Assembly (NCBI GenBank): GCA_003427395.1
Contig: BFEA01000137.1
Span: 946,661 to 970,441, forward strand
Source: Chara braunii
Lineage: Eukaryota; Streptophyta; Charophyceae; Charales; Characeae
Direction: 5' to 3'
DNA: 23,781 bases
The notes beneath the pieces were generated by a model. It ran no database searches. It had not been told where the DNA came from and was given only the letters and a program-made list of their open reading frames with translations. A program made the position numbers and the translations under genes. This document shows positions 8,227 through 18,567 of this stretch, piece after piece (within the stretch, counting starts at the first letter, position 1; each line of letters starts with the position of its first letter).

Positions 8227-8614
8227 AACGATAAGACCCATAAAAATCAGACGCATTAAGAGTCTCGTTAAAACTATAGCTGAGGGTTTAGGGTTTTAGA
8301 CAATCAAGCCAAACAGGGCTCAGACTGGTAGGGATCTCATGAGGTACATGGGCGGGGATCAGAGTTTAGACAGAATTGGCAGCCTTTGTAGCGTCCAGGA
8401 CCTTTCTTGCCCTGAGAGGAAAGGGAAAAGCATGGCAAGCTGGCAGTCAATCCTCCACGATGCTGGAGTAATCAATGCTGGTCAGGGTTCCTTCAGCCAG
8501 ATGGAAGGAAGCGTACGTGGGTTCATGATGTAATATTTATTATGACTTGCCGGTGGAATAGGAACCGAACTGATGCTCCCCAGAATGGAAATGGAGCCAG
8601 GACCATAAGGAGCT

Positions 8615-8615
<1 letters not shown>

Positions 8616-8655
<40 letters not shown>

Positions 8656-8656
8656 N

Positions 8657-8692
<36 letters not shown>
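8616..8692. repeat. 77-base T tract with one N (8656)
   Basis: The tract is T only, apart from an N at 8656, and sits between the LINE 3' region and the right target-site copy. A plus-strand LINE should end in A, so the polarity is reversed. The N suggests a collapsed or joined homopolymer. Confidence 0.9.
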
Positions 8693-8695
<3 letters not shown>

Positions 8696-9216
8696 TCATC
8701 TGAAGCTGGCTGCCCATCTGTTCAGCGGCCTTCTTCCACATCTCGCTGGTGAATCGCACATCTCTATCACTAACAATTGTCTTTGGTAGCCCGAAATCAC
8801 GCACCCAGTTATCCATGAATAACTTAATGACGTGTTCGGTCATGGTGGTCTCTGGCATGGCAACTAGTCTAGCGAACTTAGTAAACCTATCAACTATGGC
8901 GAAGATGTGCCGCTTGCCATTCTTGCTGGTTACCCATGAAGTCCATGAAGATGCTCTGCCCTGGGCCAGCAGGAATGGGTAGAGGCTTGAGTAACCCAAG
9001 CGGAGCTTGAGTCCGCGGCTTATCCCGCTGATAGACCTAACAGGTTTGTACGTACTTCTTTGCATCGTGTAGCATGTTAGGCCACCAGAATCATTGTACG
9101 AAATTAACACTAGTCTTCTTGTAGCCAAAATGCCCTGTTGCGTCGTGACACTCACCTAAAAATAAACTGCGCAAAATCTCCCTAGATGGAACAACTAACC
9201 TTTTAAACCCTGCCTT
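8693..9216 (-). pseudogene. Integrase N-terminal half (zinc-binding and core)
   Basis: The minus strand shows a broken zinc-binding region (CHDATGHFGYKKT, then FWWPN and a Cys followed by a TAG, with the second Cys replaced by Tyr). Next come the first catalytic Asp region (SIFMDFM), a frameshift near 8945, then HIFAIVDRFTKFARLV and FGLPKTIVSDRDVRF with the second catalytic Asp. The frame stops at the LINE insertion point, so the catalytic Glu is found only beyond it at 5470-6319. At least two in-frame stops (TGA before FWW, TAG after the Cys) and one frameshift make it inactive. Confidence 0.85.
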
Positions 9217-9792
9217 TTAAAAAAAAAGTAACCCATCCACCATCACAAACTCGTTAGAGGTGGTCTTGTCTTTGGCCTGCAGTTTGTTGATGATGTCCAT
9301 TGTGATGGGATCTTCCTTGTAGGCTTCCCGCAAAGATCGAGTAACGTCCTCAGACAATCCAAACTTAAAGATCAGCGCACCTAGGTAATCTGCCATGCGA
9401 GACAACACGTCCTCAACCTTGTTGGACTCTCCCTTCACATAGTCTAGTTTGAAGTCATATTGATCTATGACTTCAATCCAACATTTGAGTGCATCGGAGA
9501 GAACAGGTTGGGTCTTGATCCACGTGAGGGTCAGATGGTCAGTTCTCATGTAGAAGAACCTTCCTAACAAATAGTGCCTCAAGTGGAAAAGTGCCTTGTA
9601 GAGAGCATAGAGTTCCCTTTCATAGGTGGACTTCGCCAATTTCTTTGATGGCATCTTTTTGCTCATATACTCGACCGGTCTCAACTTTTTGCCTTCCTGC
9701 TGAGCCAGCACTGCGCCAATGCCATATTGGTTTGCGTCAGTGGTTACAACGAATGGGCTTGACCATGAGAACTTCATGGTGTGTGAGAGCAT
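9217..9792 (-). pseudogene. Gypsy RNase H domain
   Basis: About 190 codons. The RNase H carboxylates are visible in order: Asp in VVTTDANQYGIGAVLAQQ, Glu in YERELYAL, Asp in RTDHLTL, and a later Asp near VEDVLSRMADY. The middle carries the typical LRPVEYMSKKMP and FHLRHYLLG segments. In the intact element this domain degrades the RNA of the hybrid during reverse transcription. It follows the RT but is shifted by one base against it near 9780, so the polyprotein is interrupted here. The frame stops at 9217, before the integrase. Confidence 0.85.
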
Positions 9793-10786
9793 GCTTCAAT
9801 CGCTTGAATGCTGCCTCACACTCGTCGGTCCAGTCCCATGGCGTGTCAAGTCGAGTTAGATCAGTCAAGGGAGATGCGATCGTACTATAATTCTTTACGA
9901 AATTGCGGTAATATCCACACATTCTCAATAATGATCTGACCTCAGTCACAGACTGGGGTCGTGGCCAGTCCCTAATGCTAGCCACCTTCGCATCTTTGGG
10001 CCTAATTCCATCCGCGGATACTTCATGACCCAAGTACAAGATTCGAGTGCGACCGAACTCGCATTTCTCTAGGTTTATCTTGTACTTGTGTTGTCGAAGG
10101 AGTGAAAGTACATTGTCTACGTGTTGAGCATGCTCCTCGACAGTCTTACTAAAGATAAGTATGTCGTCAAGGTACACAACAACGAACTTATCCAAGTAGT
10201 CATGGAAGATCCTATTCATGGCGTACTGGAATGTACCCGGCGTATTGCAAAGGCCAAAGGGCATCACCACAAACTCGTAAAGACCGTACCTAGTTTGAAA
10301 TGCGGTTTTGTGTTGGTACTCTGGTCTTATGGCAATCTGATGGTAGCTGGATTTTAAGTTTATCTTGGTATAGTACTTACACCCCTGCATCCTATCCAAT
10401 AGGTCCTCAATGCGTGGTAGAAGCTCTGCGTTCTTAAGGGTGAGGGCATTGAGGCCTCTATAATCAATGCACATCCTTAGTGTTCCCCCTTTCTTTGGAA
10501 CAAATAAGACTGGTGAGCCAAAGGGGTAGGTGCTAGGCCGAATCCACCCCTTCTTTGTGAGCTCTTTCAGTTGTCGCCGAAGCTCGTCCAACTCGACCGG
10601 GGCCATCCTATAGATTCTTCCCTTAGGTGTCTTGCTACCTGGGACGATCTCTATGGCATGGACAACCTCCCTGTCTACGACTCCTGTCGGCTCCTCAAAC
10701 AGATCAGGGTACTTAACGACGATTGTCTCTATCTCTGGGGGTGTTTTAACGGCCTCCCCTTTCGCAGAGACATAGACTAAGTACAT
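9737..10786 (-). pseudogene. Gypsy reverse transcriptase domain
   Basis: About 349 codons on the minus strand. Recognised blocks are GWIRPSTYPFGSPVLFVPKK, LRMCIDYRGLN, KINLKSSYHQI, QTRYGLYEFVVMPFGL, VVYLDDILIFS (catalytic YLDD intact) and LYLGHEVSADGI, then connection sequence. In the KIDLKSGYHQ block the motif-A catalytic Asp is replaced by Asn, and the Gly by Ser, both G-to-A changes on the coding strand. This alone should abolish polymerase activity. It is in the same frame as the protease C-terminal piece but separated from it by an in-frame TGA at 10834-10832. Confidence 0.9.
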
Positions 10787-10831
10787 CCCTTCCTCTTGGT
10801 TCTGTTTATAATAGTTATAGAAGGTTGATGC

Positions 10832-11423
10832 TCATAAGCACCCATAGGAGTCTATTAACCTACTAGCTTTATACTGTGTCAGTCTAACGGTCCTCCCATT
10901 AGGCAACTTGTGCTTCAACACCTTCTTGTCCCAGTCAAACTGGGGCTTGGCAACCTCGAGGTAGTACATGCCCAACAACATGTCAAAGGGCAAATCGTCG
11001 CTCTCCAGGAATGATATCTTATGGCTTCTCTCTCCTCTTGGGTAGGAGAAGGTGCAGACCACGCCTTTAACGTAGTCCTCCACCATCATGCACTCTTTGT
11101 TGGCCAAAGTAGATGCTACCGATCTACTAAGGCGTTGCACCTGGTCCTTTAGGCGCAGTCTATCAACGCAGTCACGACTTTATGAAGTTTTGCGTGGAGC
11201 CAATGTCTATGAAGGCGCTGCACTTGCGACCACCCACACCAACTTCCACAACGAAGTGCTCCCCGCTAGGACCTCTACTTAGTGCCACCCAGGACTCACG
11301 AGGGTCCCTTGCCGACCACTCACATTGAAGGTCCTCTAAGGCTTCAGACACATCCAACGTACATAGTATAGTTGGGTCCAGATGTGCCTGCGGGGTGACT
11401 AAGGAGTCAATAGCTTTGGCCAA
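10832..11423 (-). pseudogene. Gypsy aspartic protease region
   Basis: Two minus-strand frames cover it. The first (11423-11172) ends with GGRKCSAFIDIGSTQNFI, the position of the D-[ST]-G active-site loop, here DIG, with Ile in place of Ser/Thr. It then stops. The second (11140-10832), shifted by one base, has VEDYVKGVVCTF and the FDMLLGMYYLEVAKP block that follows the flap in Ty3/gypsy proteases, then KLPNGRTVRL. The enzyme would have cut the Gag-Pol polyprotein. The altered active-site loop and the frameshift mean it is dead. Confidence 0.8.
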
Positions 11424-11491
11424 CTCTTGAAACAGGGAGGGTACATCACCCGCTTCAACGAGAGTGGAAGCAGTTACAACTTCTATCGGCC

Positions 11492-11965
11492 CTAAGTGTT
11501 TCCCGGCCTGGAGCGCGTAGAGGCCCCAGACTGAGAAGAAGGATACTCACCCTTAGGAGGGATCTTCTGCAAGACCTTCGGGTTCTTGCACTTAAACTGC
11601 GTATGGCCGTACTCGCCGCAGTTTATGCAAACACCACGCGACCAACGGTCTCGCCACACTTCCTGATCCAAACCGGCCCTCACCCAAGCAGCTATTTTGT
11701 TTGGGTTGGCGGCTTGCCCCTGACTCCTCTATTGACCGCCCTTGGCGCGGCCGCCTGCCTTAGTCTTAACTACGGCGGCGAGGTTGCTACCCTCAGCACT
11801 CTCCTCGCCGTCTAACTCTGAACCCTCCACAAGTTCAAAAACATCATCGATCTCAGTTTGATTCCCTTCGGAATCAACCATCATCAAGTGACTACCCTTC
11901 TTCTTCCATTCTTGTGGAGTCCTCTTCTTTCTTCCGTCCATAGTGGGGGTTTGAGCACCACCCAA
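11492..11965 (-). pseudogene. Gag C-terminus with CCHC zinc knuckle
   Basis: One minus-strand frame from 11965 to 11492 is interrupted only by a TAG at 11731-11729. The first part is acidic and Lys-rich (GRKKRTPQEWKKKG, then a Glu/Asp stretch). The second part carries CINCGEYGHTQFKC, a complete CX2CX4HX4C nucleocapsid zinc knuckle that would bind element RNA. A Ser/Gln-rich linker toward the protease follows. It lies downstream of the gag core, with a stop and frame change between 12119 and 11965. Confidence 0.85.
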
Positions 11966-12118
11966 CGTAGCCTCTAAAAGTCCAAGGCCTTCATGTTGAA
12001 TGTCTCAAAAGTGTGATACTGGCTAATAAGTTCGTAATGTCTGTGGGAAGACATCTCAAGAACATGGTCAACAAGACCTGTGGATTGTACTCCACTCCTG
12101 GGACGACAATCAGGCGCT

Positions 12119-13321
12119 CTACGGTCGTGGTAAGCTCTCGCACTGACTTGTACTTCCTAGCATCAAAAGCTTTAATAGCCCGTCAGTGGCAATCTGTGTC
12201 TGCTGAGGGTTGTGCCATCGAGCCTTCACTAAGTCCATAAAGCTCTCTAAGGTGTGGGTCTTGGCCCAGTCACCCATGTTTCTACCGAACCCTTTTAAAG
12301 CCACTAATCCATTTAGCCACCGAGTTGCTGATCCCTCTAAGTAGGATGCAGCAGTAATCACTTCCTCCTCTACCAACGTCCTCTTTGCCCTGACCCACAC
12401 TGGAACCGTTCTCAACCAAGTGTTGAGTGCATCATCCTTCTTATCTCCTGAGAAGGTAGGAGGTGGTTTCAGAGGGGTCTTGGGGTACCAAGGTTGCTGC
12501 TGTCCCATTGGTGAGACAGGTGGCGGTTGTGGTGTAGCTCCAATCGCTGGACCAGAAGACGAAGAAGCAACAATTTGAGATAGGGTTGTTGCTGATGTAC
12601 CGCTTGGTTGCTGTCCAAATTGAGCGGCATAGGGGCCTGTCATCGCAGAGAATGGCAACGATGGCAAAGTTGCTGACCAGGTCCCTGGCCTTTGTAGGGC
12701 TTTCAGGATCTAGTCCAGGGTGTCCAGCATGGCGTCCATTTTGCTATCCATGTACGCATGCAAGGACAAGACGCTCGCCTTAAGAATCTTCCTTGTGGAG
12801 TTAAGGGCCGCGTCATCTAAACCCTCTAGTGCAGCTAGGTCTGCCTCCCTACTCTCAGGTCTGGCTCTTCTCCCTCTTATTTCTCTTTCTTTCTTAGTAG
12901 CCTTTTTGAGTTCCTCTTCTAACCTCAGGCAGATCCTCTCTACCTGTTGGATCTCCATCTGCTCCCTTAGAAGATGAGGCGGCAGGCTGGACTGCACTCC
13001 CGCCATCTGACTAGCTCCGAGACCTGACGTATTGGAGACCGGCTGCAAGCTGGTCGAGTTGGACGGCATGCCCAGACCAGAGGTTGCTGCAGAAGATCCT
13101 GAAGCGGTAGCCATTACTACCTCGCTAGCTGTTGCTAACTCCCTTGCTTCGGCCGCTGCTGCTTCCCTTACAGCCTCAATACTATGGGCCCTAGGTTCGG
13201 CCCTTAGTCTTCTCTCTTCTCCCAGTTGTAGTGCCTAGAACACTCCAGGGATTCTAAGCGAGGATAGCCTTGTTAACCTCCTAGCGTCAGCTGCACCTTC
13301 ATCCCCGGCTGATCCACTCAT
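12119..13321 (-). pseudogene. Gag N-terminus and core of the large gypsy element
   Basis: The start is the Met codon at 13321, chosen because it aligns with the gag start at 655 of element 1. The frame is open to 12119 except for two TAG codons: 13237-13235 (codon 29, where element 1 has Gln) and 12712-12710. The order is an acidic/basic N-terminus, an Ala-rich stretch, a charged coiled-coil-like segment (EIQQVERICLRLEEELKKATKK), a Gln/Pro-rich linker, then the capsid-type domain with FSGDKKDDALNTWL, AASYLEGSATRWLNGLV and FMDLVKARW. Near 12180 a frameshift moves the capsid end to another frame (FDARKYKSVREL, then FLRCLPTDI), which runs to about 12000. Confidence 0.85.
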
Positions 13322-13800
13322 CGGCTATGCAGACGCTGTCTACACTAGAGTCCTATCTGGGACCTACCGCAGCATACGTCTGACTGGTGCTAAAAATAAA
13401 TAAATTAATTACCCAGCGAGTCACCTCGGCCACTATTCAAGCGGTATCAACAACAACTATGCAGACTATACACGTAGTCTACCTCTATCCTGATTAGTTC
13501 TGCACAGAAGCTTTGACAAGAACTGACTATGGTAGATTACAGTCCTTCTCTAGGCTGTTTGTTAGGTGTAAACAGTCTGTCAACCAACTAATCAAAATAA
13601 AAAAATAGACTACTGTGAGCAGATGTATGCACAATGGAAATGATAGTGTTGTACAGTAGAGTTCACAATTGGAATCCCCTTCCCCTGTATCCAACGTACC
13701 TGTGAGCATAATCAAACTGCGGTGTCTAAGGTGTGCAACCATGGCCCACCCCTGTGCCCAAGAAGTGCGCTTGTGACCAGTCCTGCCCTTTGTTTACCCT
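13322..13800 (-). other. Leader of the large gypsy element, gag-proximal part
   Basis: It is collinear with about 659-1160 of element 1: shared CCTACCGCAGCAT, GACTATGGTAG, GTCTGTCAACCAACTAATCAAA, TCCAACxTACC and CCCACCCCTGTGCCCAAG. Similarity ends near TTTACCCTCG at about 13800. No gene is seen. The rest of the leader is at 20561-21350. Confidence 0.75.
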
Positions 13801-14826
13801 CGCGGTGTCGGAGGGCGCGGTATCCGGCCCTCCTCTGTGTACCAAGTCCCTGCTTGGTACCAGTCCCCCGCTCTGATGCTCCTGCCTGTGGGCGTGTTTA
13901 GGACCACAGTTGTTCTTAGTACCCTGGTTGTACCTCGGTGCGGACCAGTCCTGGTGGTGGTGCTCTCGGCAAAAGGGTGCGCCACAGGACCTTCCTTTGG
14001 TCCACGCAGGCTCGGCGCCCTGCTGTACAGCAGAGCACAACCAGCCTGTAGCCGCGGTAGCCGTCAGGTCTGCCCTGGGACGCAGAGGTAGGTAGGAAGA
14101 CCGGCGTGATCTTATCAACTACGCGCCGAGTTCCCCTTTGGCTGAGTTATGGGACAGGTACACACAGCCGCCATCAGAAAAAGAAAAGGTAAGCAGGTAG
14201 AAATATGAAGAAAAATAATAATAATAATAATAATAACATACATGAGGAAAAGAAAGGAAAGTAAAACGTCGAATCCTTATATAGATCAGAGCTACTGCTT
14301 TAATTCGGGATAACATTGCCTACTATTATTATTATTATTACTTAATTTTCCTATTTTCAATTTTCCCCTGTTGGCCTGTCGTTTCGTGGGAAGGCCAACG
14401 GTTCGAATTTCTAGCTCAGTGGTCCACAGCCTAAGTTGGCCGACCTTACGTATATTGTCTGTGGGTGAACTCTGATTGAGCGCCGCGCGGCGAGGCCCCA
14501 AAAGATCGAGCGACCCGTGGCCGCATCGGCAGGAGGCTCATCACCCCCTGAAGAGGGTCATAAGCCCCCTCCTTACCATCGGACGCGGGCACCCGATAGG
14601 GGTAGGCCGAAGGTCTGTTTTGAAGTGGAAGGCACGCCGTTGGTATTTCGTTATGGGTCCATAGTGTCAAGCCTGCGATATTGAGCCTTAACCGTTGGCG
14701 TCCCGCACTTCCTTTTCCTCTTCTTGTGTATCCTGTTTTAGTTTTGTTAAAAATTACAAAAATACAAGAACTTGAAAATATCAGAATCCCTCGTTTAGAA
14801 CACGAGAGTTGCGGTATGGAGGGAAC
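13801..14826. other. No recognised gene: 13801-14826
   Basis: A G/C-rich segment with repeated GACTGGT / ACCAGTC words (13801-14100), then AT-rich DNA with inverted trinucleotide tracts, then a G/C-rich stretch (14440-14700). Reading frames on both strands overlap each other and show no motif I know. Confidence 0.4.
14213..14340. repeat. Inverted (AAT)n / (ATT)n tracts
   Basis: (AAT)8 at about 14213-14236 and (ATT)6 at about 14321-14340 are complementary and about 85 bases apart, so they could pair into a long AT hairpin. Both are ordinary microsatellites by type. Confidence 0.8.
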
Positions 14827-14828
14827 CT

Positions 14829-14836
14829 ATAAAAGA
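14829..14836 (+). promoter_or_regulatory. TATA-box-like site
   Basis: TATAAAAG stands within CCTATAAAAGAGGG. The nearest start codon (14857) is about 20 bases downstream, too close to a start site expected about 25-30 bases on, so the frame beginning at 14927 would be the better candidate product. Function is not shown. Confidence 0.35.
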
Positions 14837-14926
14837 GGGAAGAGGCTGGCTATCTAATGGCTAAGCAGTGGGTGTTCGCGTTAATGCCACTAGTTTTGGG
14901 ACCAGTGCAGGGCAGCGAGGGCTATC

Positions 14927-15466
14927 GTGAGCTATCTGAACGCGTGCATTCGGATACAGGCCTTGGCTATTCTAAGAGCGACTATGGCAGACCGAAATGG
15001 CCTGCGTGGTTACAGGCCGAGGTATATGAAGTACTCTTGGATGTGGGAGAGAGAAGATGAAAAGGGTACTGTGGTAGAGACTATACTGACTTACGGTAAG
15101 CCTGACGGGGAGGTGAGGTTAAAGATTAACGTGTGCGGCCGTAGAGAGCAGGAGATGAGGAGGGACGAAGGACTGCAGGCCGCAATTACAAAAGTTCGCA
15201 ACAGGGCCGAACGGAGGTGCAGGCAGGATGGGTTGACTGCAAGTATGCGGGTAACGGTCAACTACCACGAGGACGACTCATCGACGGGGACTACTGATAG
15301 GGAGGTACAACGCAATGACCGGGACTCGAAGGGAGAGTCAGAGATGAGCGAATGGGAGGCGGATATCCAGTCCTGGCATGGACTGGACCAGATCCGCCGA
15401 AACCACCCGTTGGCAGGCCCAGTGGAGCGAGGGCCCGAGGCGAGTTCACGGCAGCGAGGGTCTTGA
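14927..15466 (+). CDS. Hypothetical protein, 179 codons, charged
   Basis: I do not recognise it. The N-terminus is hydrophobic-basic, and from about residue 35 the protein is rich in Arg, Glu and Asp (WEREDEKGTVVETILTYGKP, RREQEMRRDEGLQAAI, an acidic Ser/Thr-rich stretch, then EREV-type charged residues). No transmembrane segment or catalytic motif is seen. A 67-codon frame (14857-15060) overlaps it, with a start that looks signal-peptide-like (MAKQWVFALMPLVLGP) but no continuation. It lies about 90 bases behind a TATA-like site. It could be a small gag-like or accessory frame of the inserted block, or chance. Confidence 0.3.
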   Translation: MSYLNACIRIQALAILRATMADRNGLRGYRPRYMKYSWMWEREDEKGTVVETILTYGKPDGEVRLKINVCGRREQEMRRDEGLQAAITKVRNRAERRCRQDGLTASMRVTVNYHEDDSSTGTTDREVQRNDRDSKGESEMSEWEADIQSWHGLDQIRRNHPLAGPVERGPEASSRQRGS

Positions 15467-15666
15467 GGCCAGTGCAGCTCCGCGGAGGGACGGTACACGC
15501 GGGACACGTGGCAGTCCGGGGACGCGGGTGGAGGTCAACGAAAGGGGAGACTGGGCGAATGAACCACACGCGAGCTTGCGTGACTGACGTCAACCGCTGG
15601 CCCCCACGCTCGCGCGACGCTCTCACACCAGCAGTAGAAAAAGAGGAGGAGGAGGAGGTTATGTGA

Positions 15667-18460
15667 ATATGGGAGAATAATTTGCGAGGCGTCGTGGGGT
15701 CTGCGACTTGGTCTGCTTGCCACGCGTTGAGTACTACTCCTTTCTCGTCCCAGACAGATCAGCAGCCCTTCAATTTTGTGTGTGGACTGCAGCCATTAGC
15801 TGGCTCAGGGGTGACTAGTAAGAGGTAGTGCTGGTCCCTACGTGAGCTGAAGGGCACGCAGGAGACACACGAAGAGGAAATTGAAGTTAAAGCGTGAAAA
15901 GGAGAGATGAGGCAAAAGGCTAGTGACAAGTGTGGTTCGCACGAGTAAGCTAGGCAGAAGTCAAACTGGAGGAGAGAGAGACGAGTACCTCGGCGAGTAC
16001 CTCTTGGTTAGCTGTCGCCATCAACTATCAGGCCTACAAGATCTCTCTGCTCGCATGCGGTAGCGACAAGCAACACGCATAACTCGTTTGCAAGGCCATG
16101 CCTTTTCGTAGGATAATGTCATCAGCCTCGTGGCAACTAACTACAGGGCACCGCCTCGCTGTGGACGCCGAATCTTGCTTATTAGCCGGCATACGAGACG
16201 CTTTCAGAACACTTGGGCCCTCGTTAGGACCCATGGTGATACCCGTCCTCTCCTCTTTCTCGTTGTTAGTACTTTTTTTTCAGTCATTGTCGTAGCTCCC
16301 ATTAGAGTAAACTTCCCGATGTCTGGCTTACGGGTTATGTTAAAGAGAGAGAGAGGCCCTCACAAGGAAAAACCAGGCTTGCCCCGAGGTATTGTCATTT
16401 CTTTCACTCTCGATGACCCCCTTGTGACAACTCACCAAGAAATGTGCTTCACCTCACTTCTCACCCTCATCGTGGTCGGATCACACGCATTAGTGCATGA
16501 ACTCATTGTGGTTGACGAGATCGCCCCTAAGCAGATGGGGGCTCAACTTGCACAATCTGAACTATCAGATGTATGATTGGTGGGACATTATTTTTCGCTA
16601 TCACTCGAGCAATTAACAGACGCAGGGGAAGCCAGTGAGGGGAGGCGCGCCAAAGTTAATGAGTGATGCACAGTGAGGGGTGACGGAACGAGCGTAGGTG
16701 GCGACGACGTTAGCGAGAAAGGTGAAGTAGTGTTGGAAGAGGCCAGCATAAACGAGCGAAAAGACACGGGGGCTCGATGCAGGCAGGAGGGGCAGTTAGG
16801 TGAACAGGCATGAGGAGGTCGTCAGTGCTTTCCTGGAATTCGTCATTCTCAGTCGCTGACTATATTAACTCTCGAGACCGTTAAACTAAGCGTGATCTCA
16901 ACCTTTGCTATGATGACTTCAGGGGCCGTGAGGGCCGTAATTGAGCATAGCCAGGTTACGATTGTACCTAGCCTTCCTAAAGACCAGGTGTGATCAAGTC
17001 TTTGTTACGAGGACAAGCATGTTAACGAGTGGAATATTGAGCGGTGAATCGCGTGTTGTAAGTGATCGGAATGTCAGGGTCTAATTGGTAAGCGATAACT
17101 GGCCTAATTGGGGAGGTGAGTTCAATCACTGATAAGACTAAGATTTGGTTTTGAGGGATCTCTCGCCTCCCGTCACTTGTCTCTTAGTCTTCGTCTGTTT
17201 CTCTTCTTTCTTTCCCGTTACACTCACTTGCTCGTCATATGTACGGTTCACTATTTGTTCGTCCCAACGGACCCCTCGATGAGTGGGCGATCCGTAGCCT
17301 ACTGGTGTTTTGTCATGAGCCCTGGCAACCCACAAAAGCGGGATGAGTCTGTGCATCTCTAGATCAGCCCTGGAAGCAAAATAACTTGATTCCGTACACC
17401 TACCTGTATGGGATGAGCAAGAAGGAGTCTGTTCTCAGACGAGTTGCCTACCTTCTGGCCAAATATTTTCTTGATGGGGACTGATTACCGCTTCTGCTAC
17501 TGCTAGCCTACGTTGAGTTCGGCCATGATTCTGTCCCGCTAAAATTTAAAAGGGTATCGCTCAACCTAAAGTTTGAAAGGACAGCTTGTAACCATATTTT
17601 GCACTATGCTTTTGACAAAAAGTTGTTATCGAGGGAACGTCCCAGATGATACATTTGTATAAACACCAAGCATTCACTTCTGTTTAACATGAACGAGCGG
17701 TCGAGTTGCTACATGCAGTAGTGATTCCTCAGTGTTTATGATGAGAGACCACTGAAAACAGTGATGCTATCATTGCTCAGTGCATGAGAAGGGAAAGTAG
17801 TCATGATTGCATGTTTTGGTGCATTCTGTGCGAAAACGGTGAATGACTACTTTGTTGCTAGGCATGGGGAGAACGATATTCTAAGCATCTCATGTAGTTG
17901 CCCCGTACCATCTCTGATAAAAGGAGAACCCAGTAGGGGCTTGTTGGCGCTTCGTATAGGCAGGGGGCCGACACTCTCCTAATCCCCTGTGATACTCAGT
18001 CAGAAAGACTACTCAAAGCAATGTCATACGACGCATAAGTTACTGCAGATCTAAGAGCATTAACCCTCAGAGCTACGTGAAATACTCAGAACCGTACTAT
18101 CCTGAGTAATAAGCGTTGCTCTCAGTTGCATGCCTATCACGCCTGATTATTTATGACGCGTTTTATGCAAGAATAGCGGAAGGGTTATTTGAGTTCGTTG
18201 AGTGGATCCTTTACAATCACTGGTTGGATGAAAGATTTACACTCCAATCACCTCGCTTCGAACGGTCATGAGAGAAGGCCATGATCAGTACTGTCTACAA
18301 CTTTGCGGAACGAGCTTGCATTGGTGCCCACTTTGGCGGGAGGTAACTTGGCCGTCCCTGGACAGTAAGAAAAGAAAAACAGCGCAGAACCCTCGACGGA
18401 ACTACAAGCAGCCGAACTATCATCTTGCCAACGAACTTGCTCTTTGACCTTTCTGAGGGA
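15667..18460. other. No supported gene: 15667-18460
   Basis: The longest frame is 16130-16576 on the plus strand (148 codons), with two hydrophobic stretches and no family signal; I do not call it a gene. The rest is mixed-composition DNA without long frames, RNA genes or clear repeats. Confidence 0.4.
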
Positions 18461-18466
18461 CTGTGG

Positions 18467-18473
18467 TATATAA
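18467..18473 (+). promoter_or_regulatory. TATA-box-like site upstream of the 3' frames
   Basis: TATATAA in GTGGTATATAACGCTC. A transcript starting about 25-30 bases later would include the frames at 18568 and 19417 and the minisatellite. This is position-based inference only. Confidence 0.3.
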
Positions 18474-18567
18474 CGCTCTCGGAAAATTACCAGCAACTAT
18501 CGAACGCCGTAATTAGTGTTAACTACTCCAGGCTTGAGAGTGTTTATTTGTTTCTGACCGTAGGGTT

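Larger units (their letters stand above)
6320..8692 (+). mobile_element. 5'-truncated LINE (non-LTR retrotransposon)
   Basis: This block is flanked by 17-bp direct repeats and carries a plant-type LINE reverse transcriptase on the plus strand, opposite to the gypsy host. It starts inside the RT domain (DFLEASMERMG...), so the endonuclease and the RT N-terminus are missing, a typical 5' truncation. The 3' end is a 77-base T tract instead of the expected A tail. The first 75 or so bases are involved in a tandem duplication with host sequence. Confidence 0.85.

Noticed and set aside
8283-8298. GGGTTTAGGGTTTTAG as a plant telomere repeat
   Set aside because: Only about two imperfect units inside the LINE 3' region; expected by chance.
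11729-13237. In-frame TAG codons as a sign of a variant genetic code (TAG = Gln, as in some green algae)
   Set aside because: The same element also has TGA stops and frameshifts, and the LINE frame of about 540 codons uses no internal TAG. Decay of a methylated element explains the pattern more simply.
14395-14425. GGTTCGAATTTC and TAGCTCAGTGG, resembling tRNA B and A boxes (SINE or tRNA gene)
   Set aside because: The order is B before A and they nearly touch, opposite to a tRNA or SINE promoter, and no cloverleaf fits.
16130-16576. 148-codon plus-strand frame with hydrophobic segments
   Set aside because: No homologue, promoter or coding-like codon pattern that I can support; left as background.
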